64,000 nucleotides of DNA from Geoalkalibacter subterraneus. GTDB taxonomy: Bacteria; Desulfobacterota; Desulfuromonadia; Desulfuromonadales; Geoalkalibacteraceae. Shown piece after piece: positions 34,174 through 41,808 of the stretch (positions are counted from its first letter, which is position 1; each line of letters opens with the position of its first letter). The position numbers and the translations under genes were made by a program. Below the pieces are notes generated by a model, which saw only the letters and a list, made by a program, of their open reading frames with translations, was not told where the DNA came from and searched no databases. The stretch is from assembly GCF_000827125.1 (NCBI RefSeq), contig NZ_CP010311.1:2170001-2234000 (forward strand). The letters are read 5' to 3'.

Positions 34174-34951
34174 CGGCTCGCGCTCCTTCTTTTAGCTCGT
34201 CCTTCATCTTTTTCAGCGCGTAAGAGGCGAAGCCATTGGAAGACTCCCTGGAGATGTCACCACCTTCTTCGTACCTGTGCTTCGAAAACCAATCTGCTGA
34301 AAACTGCTCGACGATCAGGGACGCCTCTTTACAGTGCGTGTTCAGAGCCTTCTCGAATTGTTCCATTTCATTCATGGTGGCAAAGCGCTGGCCCTCGCCA
34401 AGATGGGTAGCCAGCGTTTTTGAAAGGAAGTAGTTCATGCTCTCGTTGGTCAGCTTGGCGAAGAAAGTCCGCGACAGCTCTCCGAACTCTCGCTTTTTAC
34501 CGAGCGCCGCCAGTGCGGCCCGAACATCATCTGGCCCGGGGGCGAAGAGAGACGGCAGTTTTGGTGAGATGTGCTCTACCAGGGCTCCGACCAATGCACG
34601 CTGAGACATTTCACCGAGGTCGGATCGGCCACCGTTGGACTCCAATTTGTTATCCAGGGCCTCGGAGACTGCGGCGGCAAGATCGGGAAGGGATGTATCC
34701 TGCGGCAGGTTGACGCCGAGGGATTGGAGATGCTCGCCGAGGTTCTCCTTTTTTGCGGCAATGGCGAGCTGCGTCATCAACCAGACCGCCTCGGTGAACC
34801 CCTCATCGTTGAGCACGAAGGTGAATGCTTTATCGGCTGCCCGGATTGTTGCGTTTGCGATTTGGGACACGTCGGCACCGGCCGTGATCAGGCCGACCAC
34901 CTCTTTCCATGCCCTCGACCTCGGAAGGCTTCCAAGTCTGACGTGCCCCAT
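34163..34951 (-). CDS. Helical protein, partner of the QueC-like protein, unknown
   Basis: The protein has 262 residues (ATG 34951), mostly helical, with 'ADVSQIANATIRAADKAFTFVLNDEGFTEAVWLMTQLAIAA' near the N-terminus and a charged C-terminal helix. No enzyme motif is seen. Its tight overlap with the QueC-like gene implies a complex or co-dosage. QatB of the Qat system has similar size and place next to a QueC-like gene, but I see no sequence evidence of kinship. Confidence 0.75.
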   Translation of the reverse strand: MGHVRLGSLPRSRAWKEVVGLITAGADVSQIANATIRAADKAFTFVLNDEGFTEAVWLMTQLAIAAKKENLGEHLQSLGVNLPQDTSLPDLAAAVSEALDNKLESNGGRSDLGEMSQRALVGALVEHISPKLPSLFAPGPDDVRAALAALGKKREFGELSRTFFAKLTNESMNYFLSKTLATHLGEGQRFATMNEMEQFEKALNTHCKEASLIVEQFSADWFSKHRYEEGGDISRESSNGFASYALKKMKDELKEGARADAR

Positions 34952-34984
34952 GTCGATCTCCTTATTTTTCGCGACCCAGCATCG

Positions 34985-35218
34985 TTACTCGGGCCTCCTG
35001 ATGACGACGATGCTTCGGGCCTTACGAGCTTCTTTCTTCAGATAGCCTTTCCGTACCAGTTGAGCGATCTGCTCGTGGGCGCTCGCGTGGCTGATACCAA
35101 GGACTTCCGACAATTCTTTCACCGTTGGCGGCAACCCCTTTTCATCGATGATTTGGCAAATGACCCTCAGCGTGTTTGCTTGTGGGTCGGTTATTTCCGA
35201 TACCTTTCCCTTTCCCAA
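34985..35218 (-). CDS. LexA-N-terminal-like winged HTH regulator
   Basis: The protein has 77 residues with a TTG start at 35218 after CGGAGCAATCGCC. It is only the DNA-binding domain of LexA type: 'TDPQANTLRVICQIIDEKGLPPTVKELSEVLGISHASAHEQIAQLVRKGYLKKE'. The peptidase domain is absent. It heads the three-gene unit. A palindrome (35284-35299) 66 bases upstream may be its operator. Confidence 0.85.
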   Translation of the reverse strand: MGKGKVSEITDPQANTLRVICQIIDEKGLPPTVKELSEVLGISHASAHEQIAQLVRKGYLKKEARKARSIVVIRRPE

Positions 35219-35283
35219 GGCGATTGCTCCGTGTCGTAGCCACTGAGCGGATTAAGCCCAATTTATGACCACAAAATATACGA

Positions 35284-35299
35284 CCTGATGAACATCAGG
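35284..35299. promoter_or_regulatory. Palindrome upstream of the HTH/QueC-like unit, candidate operator
   Basis: CCTGATG-AA-CATCAGG is a perfect 7+7 inverted repeat upstream of the TTG start at 35218. No T-run follows it in the reading direction, so it is not a terminator. Nothing else clear is seen in 35219-35512. Confidence 0.5.
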
Positions 35300-35512
35300 C
35301 CAATAAAAAAACAGGACTTCTCGTCTGATTCCGTCATCTTGCACGTCCCTCCGGTAGGTAACGAACGCAAGTCCGGTTCAAGCCGGATGTAACCAGATAA
35401 CCGACCAGAGGCGGAGCTGAGGCGGTTGTGGGTGCCATCGAACGCGCATCCCGACCGCCGCCGTTTTCTGGCATCCACGCCATCCAGCCCCCGGTCCAAC
35501 CGGAGGTGTTCG

Positions 35513-35755
35513 ATGTTGGATGTACAGGAAATGAATGATGGGCCAGGGACGGATGACCTTGGCAAAAACGGCAAACCCGGCCGCCTGTCGGGTGAGGCGA
35601 GGCTCCAGTCAGCCGCCTCCATTCTGGCCACGGCGATCCTGCGCCGAAAGGCAAAAAACGCATGTGTGGGCAATGAGTTAGATGCTTTCGAAGATTCTTC
35701 CCCTGTGCTCGGAGAAGGACTTGATTCATTGCCGGAACAGAGCATTCATTCATGA
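35513..35755 (+). CDS. Small protein upstream of DUF2924/serine recombinase
   Basis: The ATG at 35513 has GGAGG seven bases upstream; 80 residues. The middle, 'RLSGEARLQSAASILATAILRRKAKN', is a helical stretch like that in small proteins found before DUF2924 and recombinase genes in integrated elements. It is 34 bases from the DUF2924 gene and probably shares its operon. Function unknown. Confidence 0.65.
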   Translation: MLDVQEMNDGPGTDDLGKNGKPGRLSGEARLQSAASILATAILRRKAKNACVGNELDAFEDSSPVLGEGLDSLPEQSIHS

Positions 35756-35789
35756 CAACTCGTCCGGAAACCAAAATAAGGAGTTGAAA

Positions 35790-36314
35790 ATGAATGAGTT
35801 ACACAACGCCGCCACCGGCGGCAAGAATCAGGACCGAACCCGAAACTCGGTCCTTCGGCAGATGGCCCTGCTGCAATCCATGTCCCTGGAGCAGCTCCGG
35901 GAAAAATGGCTCGACCTCTACGGCGAAGAGCCGCCCCAGTACAAAAAGCAATTCCTCATCAAGCGGCTGGCCTATCGCATCCAGGAGCTTTTCTACGGCG
36001 GGCTGTCCGAGCAGGCCAAGGTCCATCTCCAGCAGGCCGCCAAGGAGGACCCGGTAGCCACTGTCAATCGACGCATCCCAGAAGAGCGGAAATCGAACGA
36101 GGCGCTCCTGCCCGGGACCAGACTGGTGCGGGTCTGGAACGACCGGCGCTATGAGGTGATCGTCCTTGCCGATGGCTATGAGTTCGAAGGCCGCACCTTC
36201 CGGTCGCTCAGCGCGGTGGCCAGGGAGATCACCGGGACGCGCTGGAACGGCAAGGTCTTTTTCGGGCTGAAGAAGGTTTACGGCAGAAAAGCCGAAGGAG
36301 GTTCGGATGCTTGA
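35790..36314 (+). CDS. DUF2924 family protein
   Basis: The protein has 174 residues; RBS AAGGAG. 'SLEQLREKWLDLYGEEPPQYKKQFLIKRLAYRIQELFYGGLS' and the C-terminal 'LVRVWNDRRYEVIVLADGYEFEGRTFRSLSAVAREITGTRWNG' match DUF2924, a family almost always found beside large serine recombinases in prophages. It overlaps the recombinase gene by eight bases. It may be a recombination directionality or accessory factor, though this is unproven. Confidence 0.85.
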   Translation: MNELHNAATGGKNQDRTRNSVLRQMALLQSMSLEQLREKWLDLYGEEPPQYKKQFLIKRLAYRIQELFYGGLSEQAKVHLQQAAKEDPVATVNRRIPEERKSNEALLPGTRLVRVWNDRRYEVIVLADGYEFEGRTFRSLSAVAREITGTRWNGKVFFGLKKVYGRKAEGGSDA

Positions 36315-37893
36315 TAACAGCAATGTAGCGCCGGGCAAAAACAAGACCCTGCGCTGCGCCATCTACACCCGCAAGAGTCATGAGGAAGGGCTCGAACAGG
36401 AGTTCAACTCGTTGGATGCGCAACGGGAGTCGGCGGAACACTATATCGAATCCCAGAGGATGCGGGGCTGGACGGCTCTGCCGGATCGCTACGACGATGG
36501 TGGTTTCTCGGGTGGGAACATGGAGCGCCCGGGGCTGCGCCGCCTGCTGGAGGACATCGATGCCGGGAAGATTGACGTGATCGTGGTCTACAAGGTCGAC
36601 CGGCTGTCCCGCTCGCTGCTGGACTTCATGAAGATGATCGACCTCTTCAACGAGAAGGGTGTCAGCTTCGTCTCGGTCACCCAGCACTTCAGCACCACCG
36701 ACCCCACCGGCCGGATGTTTCTCGGCATCCTGATTACCTTCGCCCAGTACGAGCGGGAGGTCATCGCTGAACGTATCCGGGACAAGGTGGCGGCCGCCAA
36801 GCGCCGGGGGAAATACTGCGGCGGCGTGCCCATCATCGGATATGACGTCGACCGGGAGAACAAGAAGCTGCTGGTCAACCCCGATGAGGCCAGGACGGTG
36901 CAGTACATCTTCCGCCGCTTCATCCAGATCGGCTCGGCCAAGAAGCTGGGCCAGGAATTGAACGAACAGGGATACCGGACCAAGGCCTGGACCACCAAGA
37001 AAGGCAAGGTGCGCGAGGGCTCCGAATGGAACACCGCCCACATCTACCGGCTGCTCAACAACCGGATCTATATCGGCGAGATCGCCCACAAGGATCGCAG
37101 CTACCCCGGGGAGCACGATGGGATCATTGACCGGGCGACCTGGGACAAGGTGCAGGTCATCCTGGAGGACAACAAACCGGTCAAGATTTCCATGGCCAGA
37201 ACCAAAATGGTCGCCCCGCTGAAGGGCGTCATCCGCTGCGGCCACTGCGGATGCTCGATGGGACCGACCTACGCCCGCAAGAACGGCCGCCACTACACCT
37301 ATTACATCTGCCAGAAGGACAGCAAGCGGACCGTGAGCCGGTGTCCGCTCAAACGGATTCCCGCCGGGGACATCGAGCAGGCCGTGGTCGAGCAGTTGAG
37401 CGCGGTGTTCCGCACACCGACGCTGGTGGCCAAAACCTTCTTTGCGGCCCGGGACATCGAGCAGGTGGAGCGGGAGCGGCTGTTCAAGCAGAAAGCCCAA
37501 CTCGAGATGGAGCTGTCGCAGGCGCGGGAGCAAGCCCTCGAACTGATGAGGCCCGGCAACGATCAGCCGGGCAAGGCCGAGATGCTGACAACCGTCAACC
37601 GCCAGGCGGTCGAGCTCTCGAAACAACTGACGCACGTGAACGAGCGATGCAGAGCCTACCAGGGGAACAGCATCACGGAACAGGATGTTTCGGAGGCCTT
37701 CCAGAATGTCGAAGGCTTCTGGGAAGACCTTTTCCCGGTGGAGCGAAACCGGCTCATCCGCCTCCTGGTGGATAAGGTCGAGATCCGCGAGACCGGAATC
37801 GACATGGAGTTGCGCACCAACGGGCTGACAACGCTCATCGCCGAACTGGCTGGGCTGGCATGCGAAGTCACCGAACGGAGGGCAATTCGATGA
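36307..37893 (+). CDS. Large serine recombinase (element integrase)
   Basis: The protein has 528 residues. The resolvase domain has catalytic Ser24 in 'AIYTRKSHEEG', 'VIVVYKVDRLSRS' and 'AQYEREVIAERIRDKV'. A recombinase domain ('GGVPIIGYDVD...EWNTAHIYRLLNNRIYIGEI') and a zinc ribbon ('CGHCGCSMGPTY...C') follow, then a coiled coil. It should catalyse integration and excision of the element. It lies at the element edge next to the tmRNA 3' end. Confidence 0.92.
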   Translation: MLDNSNVAPGKNKTLRCAIYTRKSHEEGLEQEFNSLDAQRESAEHYIESQRMRGWTALPDRYDDGGFSGGNMERPGLRRLLEDIDAGKIDVIVVYKVDRLSRSLLDFMKMIDLFNEKGVSFVSVTQHFSTTDPTGRMFLGILITFAQYEREVIAERIRDKVAAAKRRGKYCGGVPIIGYDVDRENKKLLVNPDEARTVQYIFRRFIQIGSAKKLGQELNEQGYRTKAWTTKKGKVREGSEWNTAHIYRLLNNRIYIGEIAHKDRSYPGEHDGIIDRATWDKVQVILEDNKPVKISMARTKMVAPLKGVIRCGHCGCSMGPTYARKNGRHYTYYICQKDSKRTVSRCPLKRIPAGDIEQAVVEQLSAVFRTPTLVAKTFFAARDIEQVERERLFKQKAQLEMELSQAREQALELMRPGNDQPGKAEMLTTVNRQAVELSKQLTHVNERCRAYQGNSITEQDVSEAFQNVEGFWEDLFPVERNRLIRLLVDKVEIRETGIDMELRTNGLTTLIAELAGLACEVTERRAIR

Positions 37894-38387
37894 AAAAATC
37901 GTCTGGAACTATTTTTGACGCCCGACAGGGCGGCCCCGAAGGGGTTAGCCTCAGGGATGGGGCGAACAAAATGAAGCCGACCATTACCGTAGCCGACAAC
38001 GGCAACCTGCAGATCCACATCCCGATGCTGATCCGGCGCATGCGCGGCCGCAAGACGGTCATCGCTCCCCAGACCCTGGATGGAGAAATCACCGGAGCGC
38101 AGGAACCGGTGCAGTCCGCCGTCCTCCAGGCGCTGGGCAGGGCCTTTTCCTGGGCCGACATCCTCGAATCCGGCCAGATCAAGTCCATCAGCGAGCTTGC
38201 CCGTACCCTCGACGTCGATGGCTCGTATGTGGCCCGCATTCTCAAGCTGACGACCCTGGCCCCCGACATCGTCGAAGCCCTGATCAACGGTGAGGAACCC
38301 AACGGGCTCTCGCTGGCCAAACTGACCCAGACCTTCCCGGAGGACTGGGCCGAGCAGCGCCGCCAGTTCGGCTTTGCCACCGACTGA
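37890..38387 (+). CDS. Small DNA-binding (ParB/LacI-like HTH) protein after the integrase
   Basis: The ATG at 37890 overlaps the integrase stop (ATGA) with GGAGGGCAATTCG before it; 165 residues. The C-terminal half has an HTH: 'IKSISELARTLDVDGSYVARILKLTTLAPDIVEALINGEEP', a KorB/ParB-like pattern often seen beside such recombinases. Residues about 14-28 ('GGPEGVSLRDGANKMKP') resemble the dispersed repeat peptide. A later ATG (37971) would skip this part and could be the original start. Confidence 0.75.
   Translation: MKKSSGTIFDARQGGPEGVSLRDGANKMKPTITVADNGNLQIHIPMLIRRMRGRKTVIAPQTLDGEITGAQEPVQSAVLQALGRAFSWADILESGQIKSISELARTLDVDGSYVARILKLTTLAPDIVEALINGEEPNGLSLAKLTQTFPEDWAEQRRQFGFATD
37930..37975 (+). 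repeat. Half copy of the dispersed repeat (R4)
   Basis: GGGCGGCCCCGAAGGGGTTAGC and the following GGGATGGGGCGAAC resemble one half of R1-R3 on the opposite strand. The encoded peptide 'GGPEGVS..DGAN' matches 'AGPEGVSTMDEG' in the 3684-4118 gene. The second palindrome is missing. Confidence 0.5.
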
Positions 38388-38413
38388 CGACCGGACCGGA
38401 GACCGCCCCAGAG

Positions 38414-38437
38414 AGCCGACCATCAGCGTCGGCTTTT
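38414..38437 (+). terminator. Terminator of the integrase operon
   Basis: AGCCGAC, 7-base loop, GTCGGCT followed by TTTGAT, 27 bases after the last gene of the operon. Confidence 0.65.
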
Positions 38438-38447
38438 GATTCGCGCC

Positions 38448-38511
38448 ATCCATGGCGCTCACCCTGCGGGCGGCCTGCGGCCGTCCAAATCCGCTGTCCT
38501 GCGGATTTGTC
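38448..38511 (-). repeat. Dispersed palindromic repeat R3, at the element's right end
   Basis: Full unit as in R1 and R2, intergenic here. It shows GGCCTGCGGCC and AATCCGC...GCGGATT inverted pairs. The rest of 38438-38818 holds no convincing gene; reading frames across it only translate the repeat. Confidence 0.75.
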
Positions 38512-38818
38512 TTCTTTGGGGGCAGGAAACCGGAGTTGACCACGCTTCTTTTCATGGCCGAGGCGGGCGATTTCGAAAAAAACGTCCGGTTGCGGCATCG
38601 AACGATGACATAAGACAACCGCCCAAAATGGCAATCAGCCGCAAACCCATATCAATCAAGGATGTAGCTTTCCGGACGAGCTTCGGACTTGGTCCGGAGA
38701 AAACAGAGAATCAGGGGCCAAACAGAGAAAGAAAGGCGGGAAGATGGGGAGAATCGATGGAGCGGAGAGGTGCTTTGGAAAGATGTGAAACAGGCGCAAA
38801 CCCTTTAGAAACAAGGGG

Positions 38819-38866
38819 AAAAAGAAAACCCGTCACCCCGGAGAATGACCCCAGAGAGACGGGTTT
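38819..38866 (-). terminator. Terminator of tmRNA
   Basis: On the minus strand AAACCCGTC...GACGGGTTTTCTTT begins 13 bases past the CCA end of tmRNA; a classic rho-independent signal. Confidence 0.7.
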
Positions 38867-38878
38867 GTCTTTTGTAAA

Positions 38879-39235
38879 TGGTGGAGGTGGCGGGAATCGA
38901 ACCCGCGTCCGAAAGTCTTCCGCGCAAGGCGTCTACATGCGTAGTCCGTGTTTTGGATTTAACCTGACGGGGCTCCCACGAACAGGATATCCGACAGGCG
39001 AGCCTGCTTTGATTTCGCCTTCGCGCCGCAGGCGCTCGCTCAGGCTAGCCCACTAAATTGACGTCTTCAGAGCCACGCGGGCGATGAAACTGAAGACGTG
39101 ACAGCAATTAAGCTGCCAGTGCGTACGAAACGTCGTTGTCGGCGTTTGTATAAGTGCCAGTTTTTTAACGAGGCCAACTGGCGTCCCCGGCATGCAACCT
39201 TCGTTTCCAACCTCCGTCGAAACCTTGGCACCCCC
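38879..39235 (-). ncRNA. ssrA: tmRNA
   Basis: The 5' end reads GGGGGTGCCAAGG and the 3' end GGTTCGATTCCCGCC then ACCTCCACCA, forming the tRNA-Ala-like domain; length 357 nt. The tag frame runs from GCC at 39143 to TAA at 39108 and encodes ADNDVSYALAA, ending in the ALAA degron. tmRNA rescues stalled ribosomes together with SmpB, encoded next door. Its 3' end faces the integrated element, a frequent integration site. A -10-like TAAATA lies at the expected place upstream. Confidence 0.95.
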
Positions 39236-39333
39236 TTGTTATATTTATGAGGGGTCAGGCGTATGGAGTGACCTAAATATGACACAAATTATCTAAAAAT
39301 TCAAGGGAGGATTTGTCCGGCCACTTATCCGGT

Positions 39334-39789
39334 TTATTTGTGATGCTCCCGAATGGCCCGGGCGGTTTCGCGGTCGTGCTGCTTGCGCTTGAGCGTTTCG
39401 CGTTTGTCGTAGAGCTTCTTTCCACGCGCCACGCCCAGCTCCAGCTTGGCACGGCTGTTTTTAAAATAAATTTTGGTCGGAACCAGGGAGAACCCCTTCT
39501 CATCAATCTTTCGGCTGAGCTTGGCGATTTCTTCTCTATGAAGCAGGAGCTTGCGCATGCGTACCGGATCGACAGCCTCCTGGCTGGCGAACTCGTAAGG
39601 GCTGATGTTCATATTGTGAATGAAAACTTCGCCGTTCTTTATCCTGCAGAAGGCTTCTTTCAAGTTGACCTTGCCCTCGCGGATCGATTTAACCTCGCTT
39701 CCCTTGAGGGCTATACCCGCTTCATAAACTTCGTCGATGAAGTAATCATGGTAGGCCTTTTTATTGGTTGCGATGATTTTAATTCCCAT
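39334..39789 (-). CDS. smpB: SsrA-binding protein SmpB
   Basis: The protein has 151 residues from ATG 39789. It matches SmpB in length and in 'NKKAYHDYFIDEVYEAGIALKGSEVKSIREG', 'FIHNMNISPYE' and the basic C-terminal 'GKKLYDKRETLKRKQHDRETAR'. It binds tmRNA and positions it in stalled ribosomes. It overlaps the rseC-like gene by 11 bases and lies about 100 bases upstream of tmRNA in the same direction, a common pairing. Confidence 0.97.
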   Translation of the reverse strand: MGIKIIATNKKAYHDYFIDEVYEAGIALKGSEVKSIREGKVNLKEAFCRIKNGEVFIHNMNISPYEFASQEAVDPVRMRKLLLHREEIAKLSRKIDEKGFSLVPTKIYFKNSRAKLELGVARGKKLYDKRETLKRKQHDRETARAIREHHK

Positions 39790-40258
39790 GCTGTTGACTC
39801 GATTCTGAATTCGCGGATGAAACAATACGATGGATGATCGGCATGACATTTTCAGGGGCAATGGAGCCGGACCGCATCTTGATCCATAAAAGGGACGCAA
39901 CCATAAATGCCAGCGCAAATAGAGCAGAAAGCAGATCGGAGTCAATCCCGAGGCCGGCAGATTCGCCGATCTGCTGCCCGACAATCGCCCCCACAACCAG
40001 GGCAATCAGAGGAAAGATATAGAGCAGAAAGGAGCTGCGCAGAAAATTACGCGTGCTGGTGGCGACAATGACCTCATCCCCCACACGCGCGCCAAGGGGA
40101 TTGAATGCCTCGACCCGTCGCATTTTATTGCCTTCGGAGGGTAGGCAATTGCCGGAGGCGACACAGCTTTTGCAGAAGCTGTTTTTTTCGCAGGCAACGA
40201 CAGCGATTTCACCACTTTTGATTTCTACGACTTTCCCGGTTTCTTCCATCATACACAT
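39779..40258 (-). CDS. rseC: RseC/MucC-type positive regulator (SoxR-reducing family)
   Basis: The protein has 159 residues. An N-terminal Cys cluster ('VACEKNSFCKSCVASGNCLP') precedes two membrane segments (about 75-95, 'FLLYIFPLIALVVGAIVG', and 105-125), as in RseC/MucC and RsxC-associated proteins. It acts at the inner membrane, probably in redox signalling. Several starts are possible (40258, 40252, 40249) and no clear ribosome site decides between them. Confidence 0.85.
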   Translation of the reverse strand: MCMMEETGKVVEIKSGEIAVVACEKNSFCKSCVASGNCLPSEGNKMRRVEAFNPLGARVGDEVIVATSTRNFLRSSFLLYIFPLIALVVGAIVGQQIGESAGLGIDSDLLSALFALAFMVASLLWIKMRSGSIAPENVMPIIHRIVSSANSESSQQHGN

Positions 40259-40487
40259 GACTCGTTTGTAAAAAGTGCGATTTTATCACATCCCGGCATC
40301 GAAATCTTGAATAATCTGACTGGATCTTTACGGACCAGCTCTGAAACGTTTCAAGGAAAAAGATTCTGGACGCCATTCTTGACGAGGGTGACCCGCTGTG
40401 CTAATTTCCCAGTAATTTACGGATGTTTACCTGCCTCGACCAGGTTTCTTCGGGTTTGACCCTAATCCTTTCTCAACGGTTTCTATT

Positions 40488-41060
40488 TTGCGCATCATTA
40501 GCGGCTCGGCACGCGGCACCAGATTATCCACTTTTTCCGGGCTCAATATCCGCCCTACCCCCGACCGGGTTCGCGAGGCCGTTTTCAGTATCCTTTTCAG
40601 CCGCACGGGGGTGTTCACAGGCAAAAAAGTTCTCGATCTCTACGCCGGATCAGGCGCGATGGCGCTTGAGGCCTTAAGTCGCGGAGCCGCCACGGCAACC
40701 CTGGTGGAGCGCGACCCGAAGGCGGTACGTTTGATCGAGGCCAATGCCCGAACCTGCCGTGTGAGCGACTCCGTTCAAATTATGCGTGCCGATGTGGACA
40801 GCGCACTGCGGAAGATGAGCGTAAACGACCCCTTCGACCTGATTTTCCTGGACCCTCCCTATGACCGGGGCCTGGCTACCTCTGCACTGGAACTGATCGA
40901 TCAACAGGGCCTCTTGGCCCAAAACGGCATTGTCTGCGCCGAATGCGACCGCAAGGAAGATATTCCTCAGCAGATCGGCACATTGAGCTTGATCGATTCC
41001 AGACGATATGGATTGACGGCTGTGCATTTTTTCGTTCACACTGAACAGGGAGAGAACTAA
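40488..41060 (+). CDS. rsmD: 16S rRNA (guanine966-N2)-methyltransferase RsmD
   Basis: The protein has 190 residues. 'MRIISGSARGTRL', the SAM site 'VLDLYAGSGAMALEALSRGA' and catalytic 'LIFLDPPYD' are diagnostic. It methylates G966 of 16S rRNA. It is followed two bases later by coaD, an arrangement common to many bacteria. The 229 bases upstream (40259-40487) show no gene. Confidence 0.96.
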   Translation: MRIISGSARGTRLSTFSGLNIRPTPDRVREAVFSILFSRTGVFTGKKVLDLYAGSGAMALEALSRGAATATLVERDPKAVRLIEANARTCRVSDSVQIMRADVDSALRKMSVNDPFDLIFLDPPYDRGLATSALELIDQQGLLAQNGIVCAECDRKEDIPQQIGTLSLIDSRRYGLTAVHFFVHTEQGEN

Positions 41061-41062
41061 AA

Positions 41063-41548
41063 ATGAAGAAGCGGATCGCGGTCTATCCTGGATCCTTTGA
41101 CCCCGTCACCTATGGGCATCTTGATATTATTCGGCGAGGGCTCGAGGTTTTCGACGAACTGGTGATTGCGGTGGCGCGCAATTCAGAGAAAAAAGGGCTT
41201 TTTTCGATACCTGAAAGGATCGAACTTCTGGAGCGCCTGGTCGATAACAAACGTGTGCGCATCGAAACTTTCGACGGCCTGCTTGTCGACTTTGTTCTTT
41301 CTCACGGCTCCCGGGTTATACTGCGCGGACTTCGGGCGGTATCCGATTTTGAATATGAATTTATGCTGGCGCAAACCAACCGCGCCATGCATGATGAAGT
41401 GGAAACCATGTTCATGATGACCTCGGTGCCCTATGTTTATCTCAGCTCCACCGTTGTCAAGGAAATCGCCACGCTGGGCGGACCGGTTGAGACATTCGTG
41501 CCCCCGGCGGTTCAGGATGCTTTGAAAAAGAAACTCTCGCAGAATTGA
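41063..41548 (+). CDS. coaD: Phosphopantetheine adenylyltransferase
   Basis: The protein has 161 residues. 'AVYPGSFDPVTYGHLDIIRRG' with the T/HxGH nucleotidyltransferase motif and 'MMTSVPYVYLSSTVVKEIATLGG' (S-S-T-x-V-K/R) identify CoaD, the penultimate step of coenzyme A synthesis. It forms an operon with rsmD. Confidence 0.97.
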   Translation: MKKRIAVYPGSFDPVTYGHLDIIRRGLEVFDELVIAVARNSEKKGLFSIPERIELLERLVDNKRVRIETFDGLLVDFVLSHGSRVILRGLRAVSDFEYEFMLAQTNRAMHDEVETMFMMTSVPYVYLSSTVVKEIATLGGPVETFVPPAVQDALKKKLSQN

Positions 41549-41598
41549 TTCCAGGAGGCTGTCGGGCTCGCCATTCAACGTGCCACGGGAGGTGCCTT

Positions 41599-41799
41599 GT
41601 GATTACCAAAGACATGATAATTGCCGATGTCATCCGCAACCATCCGGAAACCATTGCCGTATTTCAGAAGTTCGGCCTGTCCTGCCGGGAATGTCAGATC
41701 GCTGATTTTGAAGAGGTGGAGCATGGTGCGGGGGTTCATGAAGTGGACCTGGAGCAACTCCTGGCCGAACTAAACAAGGTCTGCCAAAAGCAGGATTAA
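41599..41799 (+). CDS. DUF1858 small protein
   Basis: The protein has 66 residues with a GTG start after GGGAGGTGCCTT. 'ITKDMIIADVIRNHPETIAVFQKFGLSCRECQIADFEEVEHGAGVHEVDLEQLLAELN' matches DUF1858, with the conserved Cys-x2-Cys that may bind metal or Fe-S. Related domains appear in hybrid-cluster and ScdA-type proteins. It probably shares the coaD transcript. Confidence 0.88.
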   Translation: MITKDMIIADVIRNHPETIAVFQKFGLSCRECQIADFEEVEHGAGVHEVDLEQLLAELNKVCQKQD

Positions 41800-41808
41800 A
41801 TCAACCGA

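Larger units (their letters stand above)
1..38878. mobile_element. Prophage / phage-derived integrated element (left end outside window)
   Basis: Nearly all genes from the left edge to about 38.4 kb belong to one contractile-tailed phage: tail sheath, connectors, capsid, decoration protein, protease/scaffold, minor head, portal, both terminase subunits, primase-helicase, recombination genes and a sigma-like regulator. A large serine recombinase lies at the right end next to the 3' end of the tmRNA gene, a common integration neighbourhood. The exact right boundary is inferred: no second copy of the tmRNA 3' end is visible because the left end is missing. All virion genes look intact, so it may be a functional prophage. 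Confidence 0.9.

Noticed and set aside
38436-39056. Plus-strand open frame running into tmRNA
   Set aside because: It translates repeat R3 and the complement of tmRNA; not coding.
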